From Tsukamurella sp. M9C (GTDB lineage Bacteria > Actinomycetota > Actinomycetes > Mycobacteriales > Mycobacteriaceae): 38,241 bases of DNA. Of this stretch, positions 30,970 through 38,241 are shown piece after piece (position 1 is the stretch's first letter; each line of letters starts with the position of its first letter). Location of the stretch: positions 1 through 38,241 of the forward strand of contig NZ_JAIULG010000047.1 in the NCBI RefSeq assembly GCF_020169415.1. The letters run 5' to 3'. The position numbers and the translations under genes were made by a program. Below the pieces are notes generated by a model. The model was given only the letters and a program-made list of their open reading frames with translations, searched no databases and had not been told where the DNA came from.

Positions 30970-32622
30970 ATGAACAGGGTCAGGGTCTCAGCTGCGGCGG
31001 TCGCGGCGCTCTCGGTGGTGGGATTGGTCGCGGGCTGCGGCAAGGATTCCTCGAGCGAGGATTCGCCGGTCGCGTTCAGCCCGGTGACGGGCGACCAGTA
31101 CACGTCGAACCCCGGAGCCTTCCAGACCGACGGCGTGGTCGTGCCGCCCAAGGACGTCACCATGGTCGGCGACCCGATCCCCGCGCAGGCCGCGGTGAAC
31201 GCGGGCCTGCCGCAGGGCACCATCACCTCCACCAGCAACAACACCACCGTCTACTACCCGCCGGCGCCCGCGGTGCCGGGGCTCGTCGTGGCGCCGCAGC
31301 CCGCCCCGCCCGCGCCGATGTCGCGGCCCGTGAACACGCGGCCGTGGCAGTACACGCAGCCGCAGATCGACGCCTACCGGTCCATCTGCGAGACGGGCCG
31401 CTGGGGATCGTGGATCGCCGGGATCGAGCAGCAGACGCAGACCTGCTGGACGCTGTACGGCCGCCAGCTCGGCGTGCGCCCGTGGACCCCGGACCAGCCC
31501 CGCCCGTGGCTCCGGCCCGGCTACCCGCGACCCTGGTTCGACCCGGGCTTCCACGCCGACGTCCCCGTGATCTGGATCTACCCGCGCAGCTGGACCCGCC
31601 CCCGGCCGCAGCCGATCATCTCGGTGTCCATCACGATCAACATCTTCAGCAACCCGTACCGCCGGGTCCCGCCGCGCTTCACCGACCCGTTCTACCCGGT
31701 CTGGGCGGTCACGCCCGGCCGCGTCGTCGACGTGCGCGACCAGGGCCGCATCCTCGCGCCGGTGTACACCGTCACGTCGACGAGCACCACCACGACCACC
31801 ACGACGACCACCGTGACCGCGCCCGTCGCGCCCGGCGTGGTGCTCGCGCCGCTGCCGACCTCGGCGAAGGTCGCGCCCATCGTCGCGCTTCCCGGCCAGG
31901 CGGTCCCCGGCAACGTGAACACCGACGCCACGGTCACCGCGCCGGTCGCCGCCGCGCTGCAGGGCGCCACCGTCCAGGCCGGCAGCCGCGCGTCCGTCGA
32001 GGACGCGATCGGCACCAGCGTCTCCGTCGCCGTCGCGAGCCCGACCACCACCGCCGCGACCACCACGGCGGGCCGGGCCGGGGATGCGACGGGCGGCACC
32101 ACCGCCGCGACGTCGGCCCCCGTCGGCGCCGGGACCTCTGAGGGAGGCACGGTGACCAGCCCGACGGAGACCTCGACCGCCGCCCCGACCGCGACGTCCG
32201 GGACCTCGCCGCAGACGGTTCCGCCGGGCACGTCCCCGCAGACGGTCGCGCCGACGACCGCGGCGCCGACGATCCCGCCGACGACCATCGCGCCGCCGAC
32301 GGTCGCGCCCACCGTCGCACCCACGGTCGCGCCGACGACGGTCGCGCCGCCGGTCACCGTCGCCCCGCCGACGACGACCGTCGCGCCGGTCCCGACCACG
32401 ACGATCGCTCCGCCGCGCGTGACGACGCAGGCGCCCCCGACGACGCAGGCGCCGGTGGTCACGAAGCCTCCGACGACACAGCCGCCCGTGATCACCCCGC
32501 CGCGGATCACCACCACCGTCGCGCCGGTGCCGACCACGACCGTCGCCCCGAAGCCGGTGGCGCCGAAGCCGACCGTCGCCGTGCCGGTCCCGACGACCAC
32601 CACGCCGGCCCCGGCGAACTGA
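30970..32622 (+). CDS. large Pro/Thr-rich lipoprotein
   Basis: A 550-aa exported protein. The signal peptide ends GLVAGC with lipidated Cys23. Residues about 115-250 are unusually rich in Trp, Tyr, Pro and Arg (QIDAYRSICETGRWGSWI, RPWLRPGYPRPWFDPGF), with two Cys (about 140 and 158) that may pair. A run of nine Thr follows near 280. From about 350 to the end the chain is low-complexity Thr/Pro/Ala/Val with TVAP-like repeats, probably disordered and O-mannosylated. A strong Shine-Dalgarno GGAGGACAG precedes ATG 30970. No family recognised; a surface or wall-spanning role is inferred. Confidence 0.85.
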   Translation: MNRVRVSAAAVAALSVVGLVAGCGKDSSSEDSPVAFSPVTGDQYTSNPGAFQTDGVVVPPKDVTMVGDPIPAQAAVNAGLPQGTITSTSNNTTVYYPPAPAVPGLVVAPQPAPPAPMSRPVNTRPWQYTQPQIDAYRSICETGRWGSWIAGIEQQTQTCWTLYGRQLGVRPWTPDQPRPWLRPGYPRPWFDPGFHADVPVIWIYPRSWTRPRPQPIISVSITINIFSNPYRRVPPRFTDPFYPVWAVTPGRVVDVRDQGRILAPVYTVTSTSTTTTTTTTTVTAPVAPGVVLAPLPTSAKVAPIVALPGQAVPGNVNTDATVTAPVAAALQGATVQAGSRASVEDAIGTSVSVAVASPTTTAATTTAGRAGDATGGTTAATSAPVGAGTSEGGTVTSPTETSTAAPTATSGTSPQTVPPGTSPQTVAPTTAAPTIPPTTIAPPTVAPTVAPTVAPTTVAPPVTVAPPTTTVAPVPTTTIAPPRVTTQAPPTTQAPVVTKPPTTQPPVITPPRITTTVAPVPTTTVAPKPVAPKPTVAVPVPTTTTPAPAN

Positions 32623-32647
32623 CGCCGGTGCCGGGGCGGTGGGTCCG

Positions 32648-33448
32648 CTACCGCCCGGCCGCCAGGCGGGCGAGGGCGACGGTGGCCTGCCGCAGCTCGG
32701 CTGGCGCGTCCAGCGGGGCGAGGTAGCCGACGCGGGTGACGGCCCAGCCGCGCGGGGTGTCCACGTGGATGTCGAGGCCGTACCGGTCGGCGCGCTCGCA
32801 GCGCGCCGCGGTGGCGTCGGGGTAGCCGCCCAGCTGCCGGGCCATGTCCAGCAGGGCCGGGGCGTGGTCGTCGTTGAGGTGGCGCACGGCGCCCGCGGCG
32901 TGCGGGGTGACCGGATCCGGTTCGGCGGCGGCGTAATCCGCGCTCGACGCCGAGTCCATCCGCCCGTAGCCGCCCACCCAACGGACCCGCTCCACCTCGA
33001 GCAGCCACACGGTGAAGTCGCTGTAGTCGATGTAGTACTTCGCCGCGGGCACGGCCGCGAGGTGCGCCTCCCGGGCCGCCGCGAGCTGCTCGCCCTCGGG
33101 CCGGCGGACGGTGCCCGCCAGGGTGATCCGCGCGTTCGCCAGGGGGTCCGACGAGGCGTCGGGCGCCACGATCGAGACGCTCGCGCGGGGATCGCGCGCC
33201 AGGTTCCGGCCGTGCTCGGCCATGTGCGAGACGCACAGCACCGGGTCGCCGCCGAGCAGTCCGTACGTGACGAGCGAGGCCCAGGGGCCACCGTCGGCGG
33301 AGAGGCTGCCGAGGGTCGCCGTATTGCCGGCCGAGGCGACCGTGCGCGCCTCCTCGGCGGCGGAGGGGCGCCGGGGCTCGGCGACGTCCGTCAGGGGCGG
33401 GGCGATGGTGGGGGCGTCGCCGGGGTCGCCGTGGTCGCGAGCAGTCAT
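32648..33448 (-). CDS. HugZ-like flavin/heme-binding split-barrel protein with DUF2470
   Basis: A 266-aa protein. Residues about 30-180 are a pyridoxamine-phosphate-oxidase-like split barrel (ATLGSLSADGGPWASLVTYGLL, then DPRASVSIVAP). The C-terminal ~80 residues hold the DUF2470 signature AAGAVRHLNDDHAPALLDM. The combination is that of HugZ-type heme oxygenases and relatives; heme breakdown is a family possibility, not shown. ATG 33448 is 6 nt from TAGGCT. It diverges from mntH, so a metal- or heme-related role is plausible. An inverted repeat GGGCGGT/ACCGCCC overlaps its 3' end and may terminate the lipoprotein transcript. Confidence 0.87.
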   Translation of the reverse strand: MTARDHGDPGDAPTIAPPLTDVAEPRRPSAAEEARTVASAGNTATLGSLSADGGPWASLVTYGLLGGDPVLCVSHMAEHGRNLARDPRASVSIVAPDASSDPLANARITLAGTVRRPEGEQLAAAREAHLAAVPAAKYYIDYSDFTVWLLEVERVRWVGGYGRMDSASSADYAAAEPDPVTPHAAGAVRHLNDDHAPALLDMARQLGGYPDATAARCERADRYGLDIHVDTPRGWAVTRVGYLAPLDAPAELRQATVALARLAAGR

Positions 33449-33493
33449 GGGAGCAGCCTAGGACGTGCCTGGTCCCGGCACGCGGCACCCAAG

Positions 33494-33529
33494 GTTTCGG
33501 TTGACCGAAACTCTGTATTCGCTTAACCT
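33494..33529 (+). promoter_or_regulatory. mntH promoter with palindromic (MntR-like) operator
   Basis: -35 TTGACC (33501-33506), a 17-bp spacer, -10 TAACCT (33524-33529), then 6 nt to the GTG start. The operator GTTTCGGT-TG-ACCGAAAC (33494-33511) is a perfect 8-2-8 inverted repeat that overlaps the -35. Identity of the repressor (MntR or another metal sensor) is inferred from the target gene. Confidence 0.75.
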
Positions 33530-33535
33530 TCCATC

Positions 33536-34783
33536 GTGCTCACCGATACCGTCGTGCCGACGAAGCGCCCTCCCGTTCGCGCGTTGATGCTGCTCGGACC
33601 CGCCTTCGTGGCCGCGATCGCGTACGTCGACCCGGGCAACGTCGCCGCGAACGTCACCGCGGGCGCGAAGTACGGCTACCTGCTGGTCTGGGTGCTGGTG
33701 CTGGCGAACGTCATGGCAGTGATGATCCAGTACCAGTCCGCCAAGCTCGGCGTCGTCACGGGCCGCTCGCTGCCGCAGGTCCTGGGGGAGCGGCTGCCGC
33801 GCCGGTCGCGCCTCGCGTTCTGGGGCCAGGCCGAGCTGGTCGCCGCGGCCACCGACATCGCCGAGGTCATCGGCGGCGCGCTCGCGCTGAACCTGCTCTT
33901 CGGGGTCCCCCTGGTCTGGGGCGGTCTCATCGTCGGCGTGATCTCGACGCTGCTGCTCACGCTCGCCGACGGCCGCCGCCAGTACCGGTTCGAGCTGGTG
34001 ATCATCGGCATGCTCGCGATCATCGTGGTCGGTTTCGTCGCGGGGTTGATCGCCGCGCCGCCCGACGGTGCCGCCTTCCTCAGCGGGCTCGTCCCGCGCC
34101 TGCAGGGCAGCGAGACGGTACTGCTCGCCGCGTCGATGCTGGGCGCGACCGTCATGCCGCACGCGATCTACCTGCACTCCGCGTTGGTCGTCGACCGGCA
34201 CGGCACGCCGCCCGCCGAGGGCGCCGTCGAGCGGGCGCGCCGGCTGCTCAAGGTGACCCGGGTCGACGTGGTGCTGGCCCTGATCATCGCCGGCGCGGTG
34301 AACATCGCGCTGCTGGTGCTCGCCGCGTCGAGCCTCTACGGCGTCGAGGGCACCGACTCGATCGAGGGTGCGCACGCCGCGGTGCGGGACGCGCTCGGGC
34401 CGGTCGTCGCCGGGCTGTTCGCCGTCGGCCTGCTCGCCTCGGGCCTCGCGTCCACCTCGGTCGGCAGCTACGCGGGCGGCACCATCATGGCGGGCCTGCT
34501 GCACAAGCGGATCCCGGTCGTTGTGCGCCGGCTGGTCACGATGATCCCCGCGATCGGGGTGCTCGCGCTCGGCGTGCCGCCCACCGAGGCGCTGATCATC
34601 TCGCAGGTGGTGCTGAGCTTCGGCATCCCCTTCGCGCTGCTGCCGCTGCGCCGCTACACCTCCGACCGCGCCCTCATGGGGGAGTTCGCCGACCGGGCGC
34701 CCCTGCGCTGGGCGTCCGCGGCCGCGGGCGCGCTGATCGTCGCCCTCAACGTCGCGCTGATCTACCTCACCGTCACCGGCTGA
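33536..34783 (+). CDS. mntH: NRAMP-family Mn2+/Fe2+ transporter MntH
   Basis: A 415-aa proton-coupled divalent-metal importer with 11 predicted helices. The metal site is visible: DPGN at 32-35 in helix 1 and MPH at 207-209 in helix 6. TDIAEVIGGALALNLLFGVPL is the conserved helix-3 region. GTG 33536 is 6 nt after TAACCT, so the mRNA is leaderless. The perfect palindrome over the -35 suggests metal-dependent repression. Divergent from the HugZ-like gene. Confidence 0.95.
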   Translation: MLTDTVVPTKRPPVRALMLLGPAFVAAIAYVDPGNVAANVTAGAKYGYLLVWVLVLANVMAVMIQYQSAKLGVVTGRSLPQVLGERLPRRSRLAFWGQAELVAAATDIAEVIGGALALNLLFGVPLVWGGLIVGVISTLLLTLADGRRQYRFELVIIGMLAIIVVGFVAGLIAAPPDGAAFLSGLVPRLQGSETVLLAASMLGATVMPHAIYLHSALVVDRHGTPPAEGAVERARRLLKVTRVDVVLALIIAGAVNIALLVLAASSLYGVEGTDSIEGAHAAVRDALGPVVAGLFAVGLLASGLASTSVGSYAGGTIMAGLLHKRIPVVVRRLVTMIPAIGVLALGVPPTEALIISQVVLSFGIPFALLPLRRYTSDRALMGEFADRAPLRWASAAAGALIVALNVALIYLTVTG

Positions 34784-34799
34784 CACGCGCCTAAGCGCG

Positions 34800-34818
34800 A
34801 CACGGATCACTTCCGTGT
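34800..34818 (+). terminator. hairpin after mntH
   Basis: ACACGGA (34800-34806), loop TCACT, TCCGTGT (34812-34818). No U-run follows. It is the best candidate for the mntH terminator. Confidence 0.45.
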
Positions 34819-34869
34819 TGAGATCGCAACTGCACCGTGATTCAATAAACGCAATTCACATGTCGTGAA
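34818..34869 (+). promoter_or_regulatory. predicted promoter and inverted repeat before the DUF4333-like gene
   Basis: TTGAGA (34818-34823), 17 bp, TTCAAT (34841-34846). Downstream, TTCAC-ATGTC-GTGAA (34855-34869) is a perfect 5-5-5 inverted repeat near the expected transcription start, a possible operator. Confidence 0.45.
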
Positions 34870-34899
34870 GGCGGAGTTTAGTCACGGAAACGAGTCGCG

Positions 34900-35424
34900 A
34901 TGGGTCTGCGGGCTTTGGCGGTCGTCGTCGGCGGTGCCGGCGTCGCGATCGCCGCGTGCTGGACCATGCTCTCGCCCACCGAGGTCGCTCAGGAGCAGGT
35001 CGAAAACGGCACCCTCCAGCAGGTGGCGGCGGCACCGTCGGACGACCTGCACTGCGACGGCGGACTCGCGGCCGAGGTGGGGGCGGCGCAGTCCTGCGTC
35101 CTGACCCGGGACGGCGAGCAGTTCGCCGTGGCCCTCAAGGTCACCGACGTCGACGGTGATCGGGTGCAGTGGAATTCGACGGTCGCCGGTGTGCCCCAGT
35201 CGGGCCGGCGGGTGGCCATCGGCGAGCTCGAGCGGCGCACCCACGAGGTGCTCGAGCGGAGTCGGCGCGTCGACTCGGTGAGCTGCGCGGGCGCGCTCGC
35301 CGGCACCGTCGGGGCCCGGCAGAGCTGCGTCATGAACGCCGGCGGTCACCGGCACGACGTGACCGTGACGGTGACCACCGTCGATTCCGCCCGCGTGCAG
35401 TGGGGCGTCACCGTCGGGAACTGA
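34900..35424 (+). CDS. secreted/anchored protein with two DUF4333-like repeats
   Basis: A 174-aa protein. Residues about 4-24 form a signal or anchor helix (ALAVVVGGAGVAIAACW). Two similar ~55-residue units follow: LHCDGGLAAEVGAAQSCVLT through DRVQWNSTV (about 50-95) and VSCAGALAGTVGARQSCVMN through ARVQWGVTV (about 127-172), each with a C-x(13-14)-C pair likely to form a disulfide. This is the DUF4333 pattern of mycobacterial exported proteins. Stop abuts the convergent accD3 stop (TGATCA). Function unknown. Confidence 0.83.
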   Translation: MGLRALAVVVGGAGVAIAACWTMLSPTEVAQEQVENGTLQQVAAAPSDDLHCDGGLAAEVGAAQSCVLTRDGEQFAVALKVTDVDGDRVQWNSTVAGVPQSGRRVAIGELERRTHEVLERSRRVDSVSCAGALAGTVGARQSCVMNAGGHRHDVTVTVTTVDSARVQWGVTVGN

Positions 35425-36933
35425 TCAGCGGCCGCCCAGGAAGCGGTAGCGATCCAGCCGCCGGCTGATCCGGATCGGATCGGGGATGAGGGAGAGCTCC
35501 GCGAGGGCGTCGCTCACTGCGAGGCCCACGCGGCGGGAGAACTCCGTCGGCTCGTCGGCCGCATTCGGTCGCTCCGGGATCACCCGGTCGACGATGCCGT
35601 CCGCGAGCAGGTCGGCTGCGCGGATCCGCTGCCGGTCCGCCATCTCGGCGGCGTGGTCGGCGTCGCGGTACATCACCGCGCTCGCGCCCTCCGGCGGTAG
35701 CGGCGCGAGCCACGCGTGCTGCGCGCACAGCACCCGGTCGGCGGGCAGCATCGCCAGCGCGCCGCCGCCCGTGCCCTGCCCGAGGAGGACCGACACCGTC
35801 GGGACCGTGAGGGTGACCAGGTCGGAGAGGCTGCGCGCCACCTCGCCGGCGAGCCCGCCCTCCTCGGCCTCGGGGGAGAGCGCCGCGCCCCAGGTGTCGA
35901 TGACGAGGACGAGCGGCAGGTTCAGCTCCGCGGCCAGCCGCATGCCGCGGCGGGCAGCGCGCAGCGCCGCGGGGCCGAGAAGGGGGAGCGCCGCGCCTTC
36001 GGCCCGCGTGGTGTCCTGCCCGACGACCACGCACGGATAGCCCTGCACCCGCGCCAGCGAGAGCAGGAGCGTGTGGTCGGTCTCGCCCTCGCCGGTGCCC
36101 GACAGCGGCAGCCGGTCCGTGGCGGAGTGGCGGAGGAAGGCGCGCACGCCGGGCCGCCCGGGCTCGCGGCTGATCCGCACCGAGTCCCAGGCGGGCGTGC
36201 CGTCGTCGGCGGCGTCGAGTTCCTCGCGGACGCCGAGGTGCGGGGCCAGCGGGTCGGCGTCCTGCGCGCCCGCGAGCACCCGGAGCGTGCGATGCGCGAG
36301 CAGCCGGACGAAGCGGAGCGGCACCACGCCGTCGATGAGGCCGCGCTCGAAGAGGTGCTCGGCGGTCTGCACCCCGTCGGGGAAGGGTTCGCCGCGCAGC
36401 GCCTCGTAGACGCGCGGCCCGAGGAATCCGATGCGCGCGCCGGGCTCCGCGATGGTCACGTGCCCCAGCGAGCCCCACGACGCGAACACCCCGCCCATCG
36501 TGGGATCGCGCAGGTAGACGAGGTAGGCCAGGCCCGACTGCTTGTGCAGCGTGACCGCCGCGGAGATCTTCACCATCTGGAGGAAGGCGACGGTGCCCTC
36601 CTGCATCCGCGTGCCGCCCGACGTGGGCGTCGCCAGCAGCGGCAGCCGCAGAGCCGTCGCGCGCTCGACCGCGGTCACGATCCGCTCGGCCGCCGCGACG
36701 CCGATGGAGCCGCCGAGGAACGCGAAGTCGCACGCGATGAGCGCGACGCGCTGCCCGCGGATGCGGCCCTCGCCGGTGATGACCGCCTCGTCGTGGTGCG
36801 AGCGCTCCCGTGCGCGCTCCAGCGCGGCGGCGTACTCGGCGTCCGGCGCGACGTCCGGCAGCGGGCCGTCCCAGCTGGTGAAGGTGCCGCGGTCGAGGAT
36901 CGCATCGATGAGGTCCTGCGCGGTGATCGCCAT
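35425..36933 (-). CDS. accD3: acyl-CoA carboxylase carboxyltransferase, fused beta-alpha (AccD3-like)
   Basis: A 502-aa biotin-dependent carboxyltransferase in which both halves of the enzyme are in one chain. N-terminal half: SGGTRMQEGTVAFLQMVK and GGVFASWGSLGHVTIAEPGARIGFLGPRV (crotonase-fold beta domain). C-terminal half: LPLVLVIDTWGAALSPEAEEGG and GQGTGGGALAMLPADRVL (alpha domain). No N-terminal zinc finger is present. It resembles M. tuberculosis AccD3 (Rv0904c). It transfers CO2 from carboxybiotin to acetyl- or propionyl-CoA; no biotin carrier gene is nearby. ATG 36933 is 7 nt from TAACCT. Confidence 0.93.
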   Translation of the reverse strand: MAITAQDLIDAILDRGTFTSWDGPLPDVAPDAEYAAALERARERSHHDEAVITGEGRIRGQRVALIACDFAFLGGSIGVAAAERIVTAVERATALRLPLLATPTSGGTRMQEGTVAFLQMVKISAAVTLHKQSGLAYLVYLRDPTMGGVFASWGSLGHVTIAEPGARIGFLGPRVYEALRGEPFPDGVQTAEHLFERGLIDGVVPLRFVRLLAHRTLRVLAGAQDADPLAPHLGVREELDAADDGTPAWDSVRISREPGRPGVRAFLRHSATDRLPLSGTGEGETDHTLLLSLARVQGYPCVVVGQDTTRAEGAALPLLGPAALRAARRGMRLAAELNLPLVLVIDTWGAALSPEAEEGGLAGEVARSLSDLVTLTVPTVSVLLGQGTGGGALAMLPADRVLCAQHAWLAPLPPEGASAVMYRDADHAAEMADRQRIRAADLLADGIVDRVIPERPNAADEPTEFSRRVGLAVSDALAELSLIPDPIRISRRLDRYRFLGGR

Positions 36934-36940
36934 GGAATTC

Positions 36941-36946
36941 AGGTTA
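36941..36946 (-). promoter_or_regulatory. -10 element of accD3
   Basis: Minus-strand TAACCT (36946-36941), 7 nt upstream of the accD3 ATG, predicting a leaderless mRNA. No comparable element stands before the divergent reductase ATG at 36985. Confidence 0.5.
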
Positions 36947-36984
36947 CTGGGAACACCCGGCCCTCCGGCCGCGTTGTTCGGGCC

Positions 36985-37809
36985 ATGACCGTACCGAACG
37001 TGAAGCTCAATAACGGAACCTCGATCCCCCAGCTCGGCTTCGGCGTCTGGCAGGTGTCGGACGACGGTGCGCACGACGCCGTCGCCGAGGCCCTGCGGGT
37101 CGGCTATCGCAGCGTGGACACGGCGAAGGTCTACGAGAACGAAGCCGGCACGGGCCGCGCGATCGCCGAGAGCGGCCTCGCCCGCGACGAGGTCTTCCTC
37201 ACCACCAAGCTGTGGAACTCGGATCAGGGCTTCGACGAGACGCTGCGCGCCTTCGACGCCTCGCTCGAGCGGCTCGGCACCGACTACGTCGACCTCTACC
37301 TCATCCACTGGCCGGTCCCCGAGTACGACCGCTACGTCGACACCTTCAAGGCCTTCCAGCAGATCCGCGACTCCGGTCGCGCGAAGGCGATCGGCGTCAG
37401 CAACTTCACCGTCGAGGCGCTGCGCCGCGTGATCGACGAGACCGGCGAGACCCCGGCGATCAACCAGATCGAGCTGCACCCGGGCCTGCCGCAGGACGAG
37501 CTGCGCGCCTTCCACGCCGAGCACGGCATCGCCACCGAGGCCTGGTCGCCGCTGGGCCAGGGCGAATCCCTGACCGACGCCGCCGTCGTCGAGGTCGCCG
37601 CCGCGCACGGCGTGACCCCGGCGCAGGCGATCCTGCGCTGGCACCTGCAGCTCGGCAACGTCGTGATCCCCAAGTCGGTGACGCCCGCCCGCATCGCGGA
37701 GAACTTCGACGTCTTCGGCTTCACGCTCTCCGACGACGAGGTCGCCCGCATCAGCGCGCTGCCCGGCAAGCGCATCGGGCCGGATCCGGCCACGTTCAAC
37801 CTGCGCTGA
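36985..37809 (+). CDS. aldo/keto reductase
   Basis: A 274-aa NADPH-dependent oxidoreductase of the AKR5-like bacterial group (2,5-diketo-gluconate reductase-like). The catalytic tetrad is D45, Y50, K75 and H108 (SVDTAKVYENE, TTKLW, LIHWP). The cofactor-binding C-terminal IPKSVTPARIAENFDVF is intact. The start ATG 36985 has no clear Shine-Dalgarno. It is divergent from accD3 over 51 bp. Substrate unknown; many homologues reduce methylglyoxal or keto-sugars. Confidence 0.94.
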   Translation: MTVPNVKLNNGTSIPQLGFGVWQVSDDGAHDAVAEALRVGYRSVDTAKVYENEAGTGRAIAESGLARDEVFLTTKLWNSDQGFDETLRAFDASLERLGTDYVDLYLIHWPVPEYDRYVDTFKAFQQIRDSGRAKAIGVSNFTVEALRRVIDETGETPAINQIELHPGLPQDELRAFHAEHGIATEAWSPLGQGESLTDAAVVEVAAAHGVTPAQAILRWHLQLGNVVIPKSVTPARIAENFDVFGFTLSDDEVARISALPGKRIGPDPATFNLR

Positions 37810-37820
37810 TCCGCCGGTCC

Positions 37821-37854
37821 GGCCCCGGGGCGCCGCGCTGCGGCTCCCGGGGCC
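37821..37854 (+). terminator. GC-rich hairpin after the aldo/keto reductase
   Basis: GGCCCCGGG (37821-37829) and CCCGGGGCC (37846-37854) with CGC/GCG pairing inside the loop. No U-run follows. Likely terminator. Confidence 0.5.
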
Positions 37855-38241
37855 CGACGGTGCCCTGCGGCCGACTCTCGGATCCTGTCCGAATCGGACA
37901 ACGCCCCTGCTGACGCGGCGCGGGGGCGACGCCACGCCACGGCGCCACCACACCCACCGACACTTCTCGAAGCGTTCTGCGACGAATGCGACGCCGAACG
38001 TCGCAGACCCCTTCGAAAGATGGGGCCTTGTCCATCTCGGACACAATCGGAGAGCCGCCCGCAAACGACCCCCTGGTCCCCAAGGCCCACGCGAGACGAC
38101 GGCCGTACCGGACGCGACTACGAACGAACGAGGGTGGGGTGGGGAAGACGCGGTCGAGCGCATCGGAGGCCCCGAGCCGCTAGGCGAGCGGTCCGACGTC
38201 TAAGCGAGCCGCGTCATCCCCGCCCCGCCCGGCCCGTACCC
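37855..38241. other. right-end intergenic region, no supported gene
   Basis: About 390 bp without a convincing reading frame on either strand. It contains TGTCC-GAATC-GGACA (37886-37900) and TGTCC-ATCTC-GGACA (38029-38043), an inverted repeat TGCGACG/CGTCGCA near 37979-38004, and a short direct repeat CTAGGCGAGC/CTAAGCGAGC near 38181-38211. A short Arg-rich frame at 37986-38183 lacks any start signal. A regulatory region for a gene beyond the edge, or a small RNA, cannot be excluded. Confidence 0.5.

Noticed and set aside
35425-38163. 912-aa frame extending accD3 across the aldo/keto reductase
   Set aside because: The extra 410 residues are the complement of the reductase and intergenic DNA; AccD3-type proteins are about 500 aa and the ATG at 36933 has its own -10.
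37986-38183. 65-aa Arg/Ser-rich frame near the right end
   Set aside because: No Shine-Dalgarno, no -10 at leaderless distance, no recognisable sequence.

Overview
The window is high-GC actinobacterial DNA with no rRNA, tRNA, CRISPR array, phage or insertion sequence that I can see. Recalled gene order matches a long stretch of the Mycobacterium tuberculosis chromosome: rpfA-moaD2-moaA2-Rv0870c-cspB (Rv0867c-Rv0871), Rv0875c-Rv0877, Rv0879c-Rv0882, sepH-serC (Rv0883c-Rv0884c), citA (Rv0889c), gltA2 (Rv0896) and accD3 (Rv0904c). PE/PPE genes are absent and many extra transporters and regulators are interleaved. This points to a non-mycobacterial member of the Mycobacteriales (a Tsukamurella- or Gordonia-like organism). 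The assignment rests on memory, not on a search.

Layout. 1-2775 (minus): the start of a secreted protein; the muralytic factor rpfA behind a c-di-AMP (ydaO-type) riboswitch, a promoter and a CRP-type site; moaD, moaA and a small membrane protein. 2848-5314: cspB, then a TetR/MFS-exporter pair with a shared promoter and a 30-bp operator. 5318-7778 (minus): an envelope operon (MFS-like protein, DUF2771-like protein, small membrane protein). 7865-11704 (plus): a tightly coupled DUF3027 / sacsin-like ATPase / PAP2 phosphatase operon. 11643-16080: DUF2530-like protein, MarR, Eis-like acetyltransferase, SpoU methyltransferase, DUF2537-like protein, MFS exporter. 16278-17046: a vapBC module bracketed by a 24-bp duplication of a gene end. 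17025-20814 (minus): uncharacterised protein, sepH, serC and citA. 20846-27574: pdxH, amidohydrolase, MFS, DsbA-like lipoprotein, SDR/TetR pair and an aldose epimerase. 27662-29470: gltA and an FKBP isomerase with a duplicated 3' end and tandem hairpins. 29482-30825 (minus): two further toxin-antitoxin modules. 30970-37809: Pro/Thr-rich lipoprotein, HugZ/DUF2470-like protein, mntH under a palindromic operator, DUF4333-like protein, accD3 and an aldo/keto reductase. 37810-38241: no convincing gene.

The strongest window-wide pattern is regulatory. About twenty first-in-transcript genes have a TAnnnT -10 hexamer ending 6-8 nt before the start codon, so their mRNAs are probably leaderless. In at least three divergent pairs the two -10 elements overlap on opposite strands, giving symmetric bidirectional promoters. 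Genes with a clear Shine-Dalgarno (rpfA, the SDR, the FKBP gene, the Pro/Thr-rich lipoprotein) are the minority. I used this pattern to choose many starts.

The least explained features are the 24-bp gene-end duplication around vapBC, the similar 20-bp duplication after the FKBP gene, and the DUF3027/ATPase/PAP2 operon.
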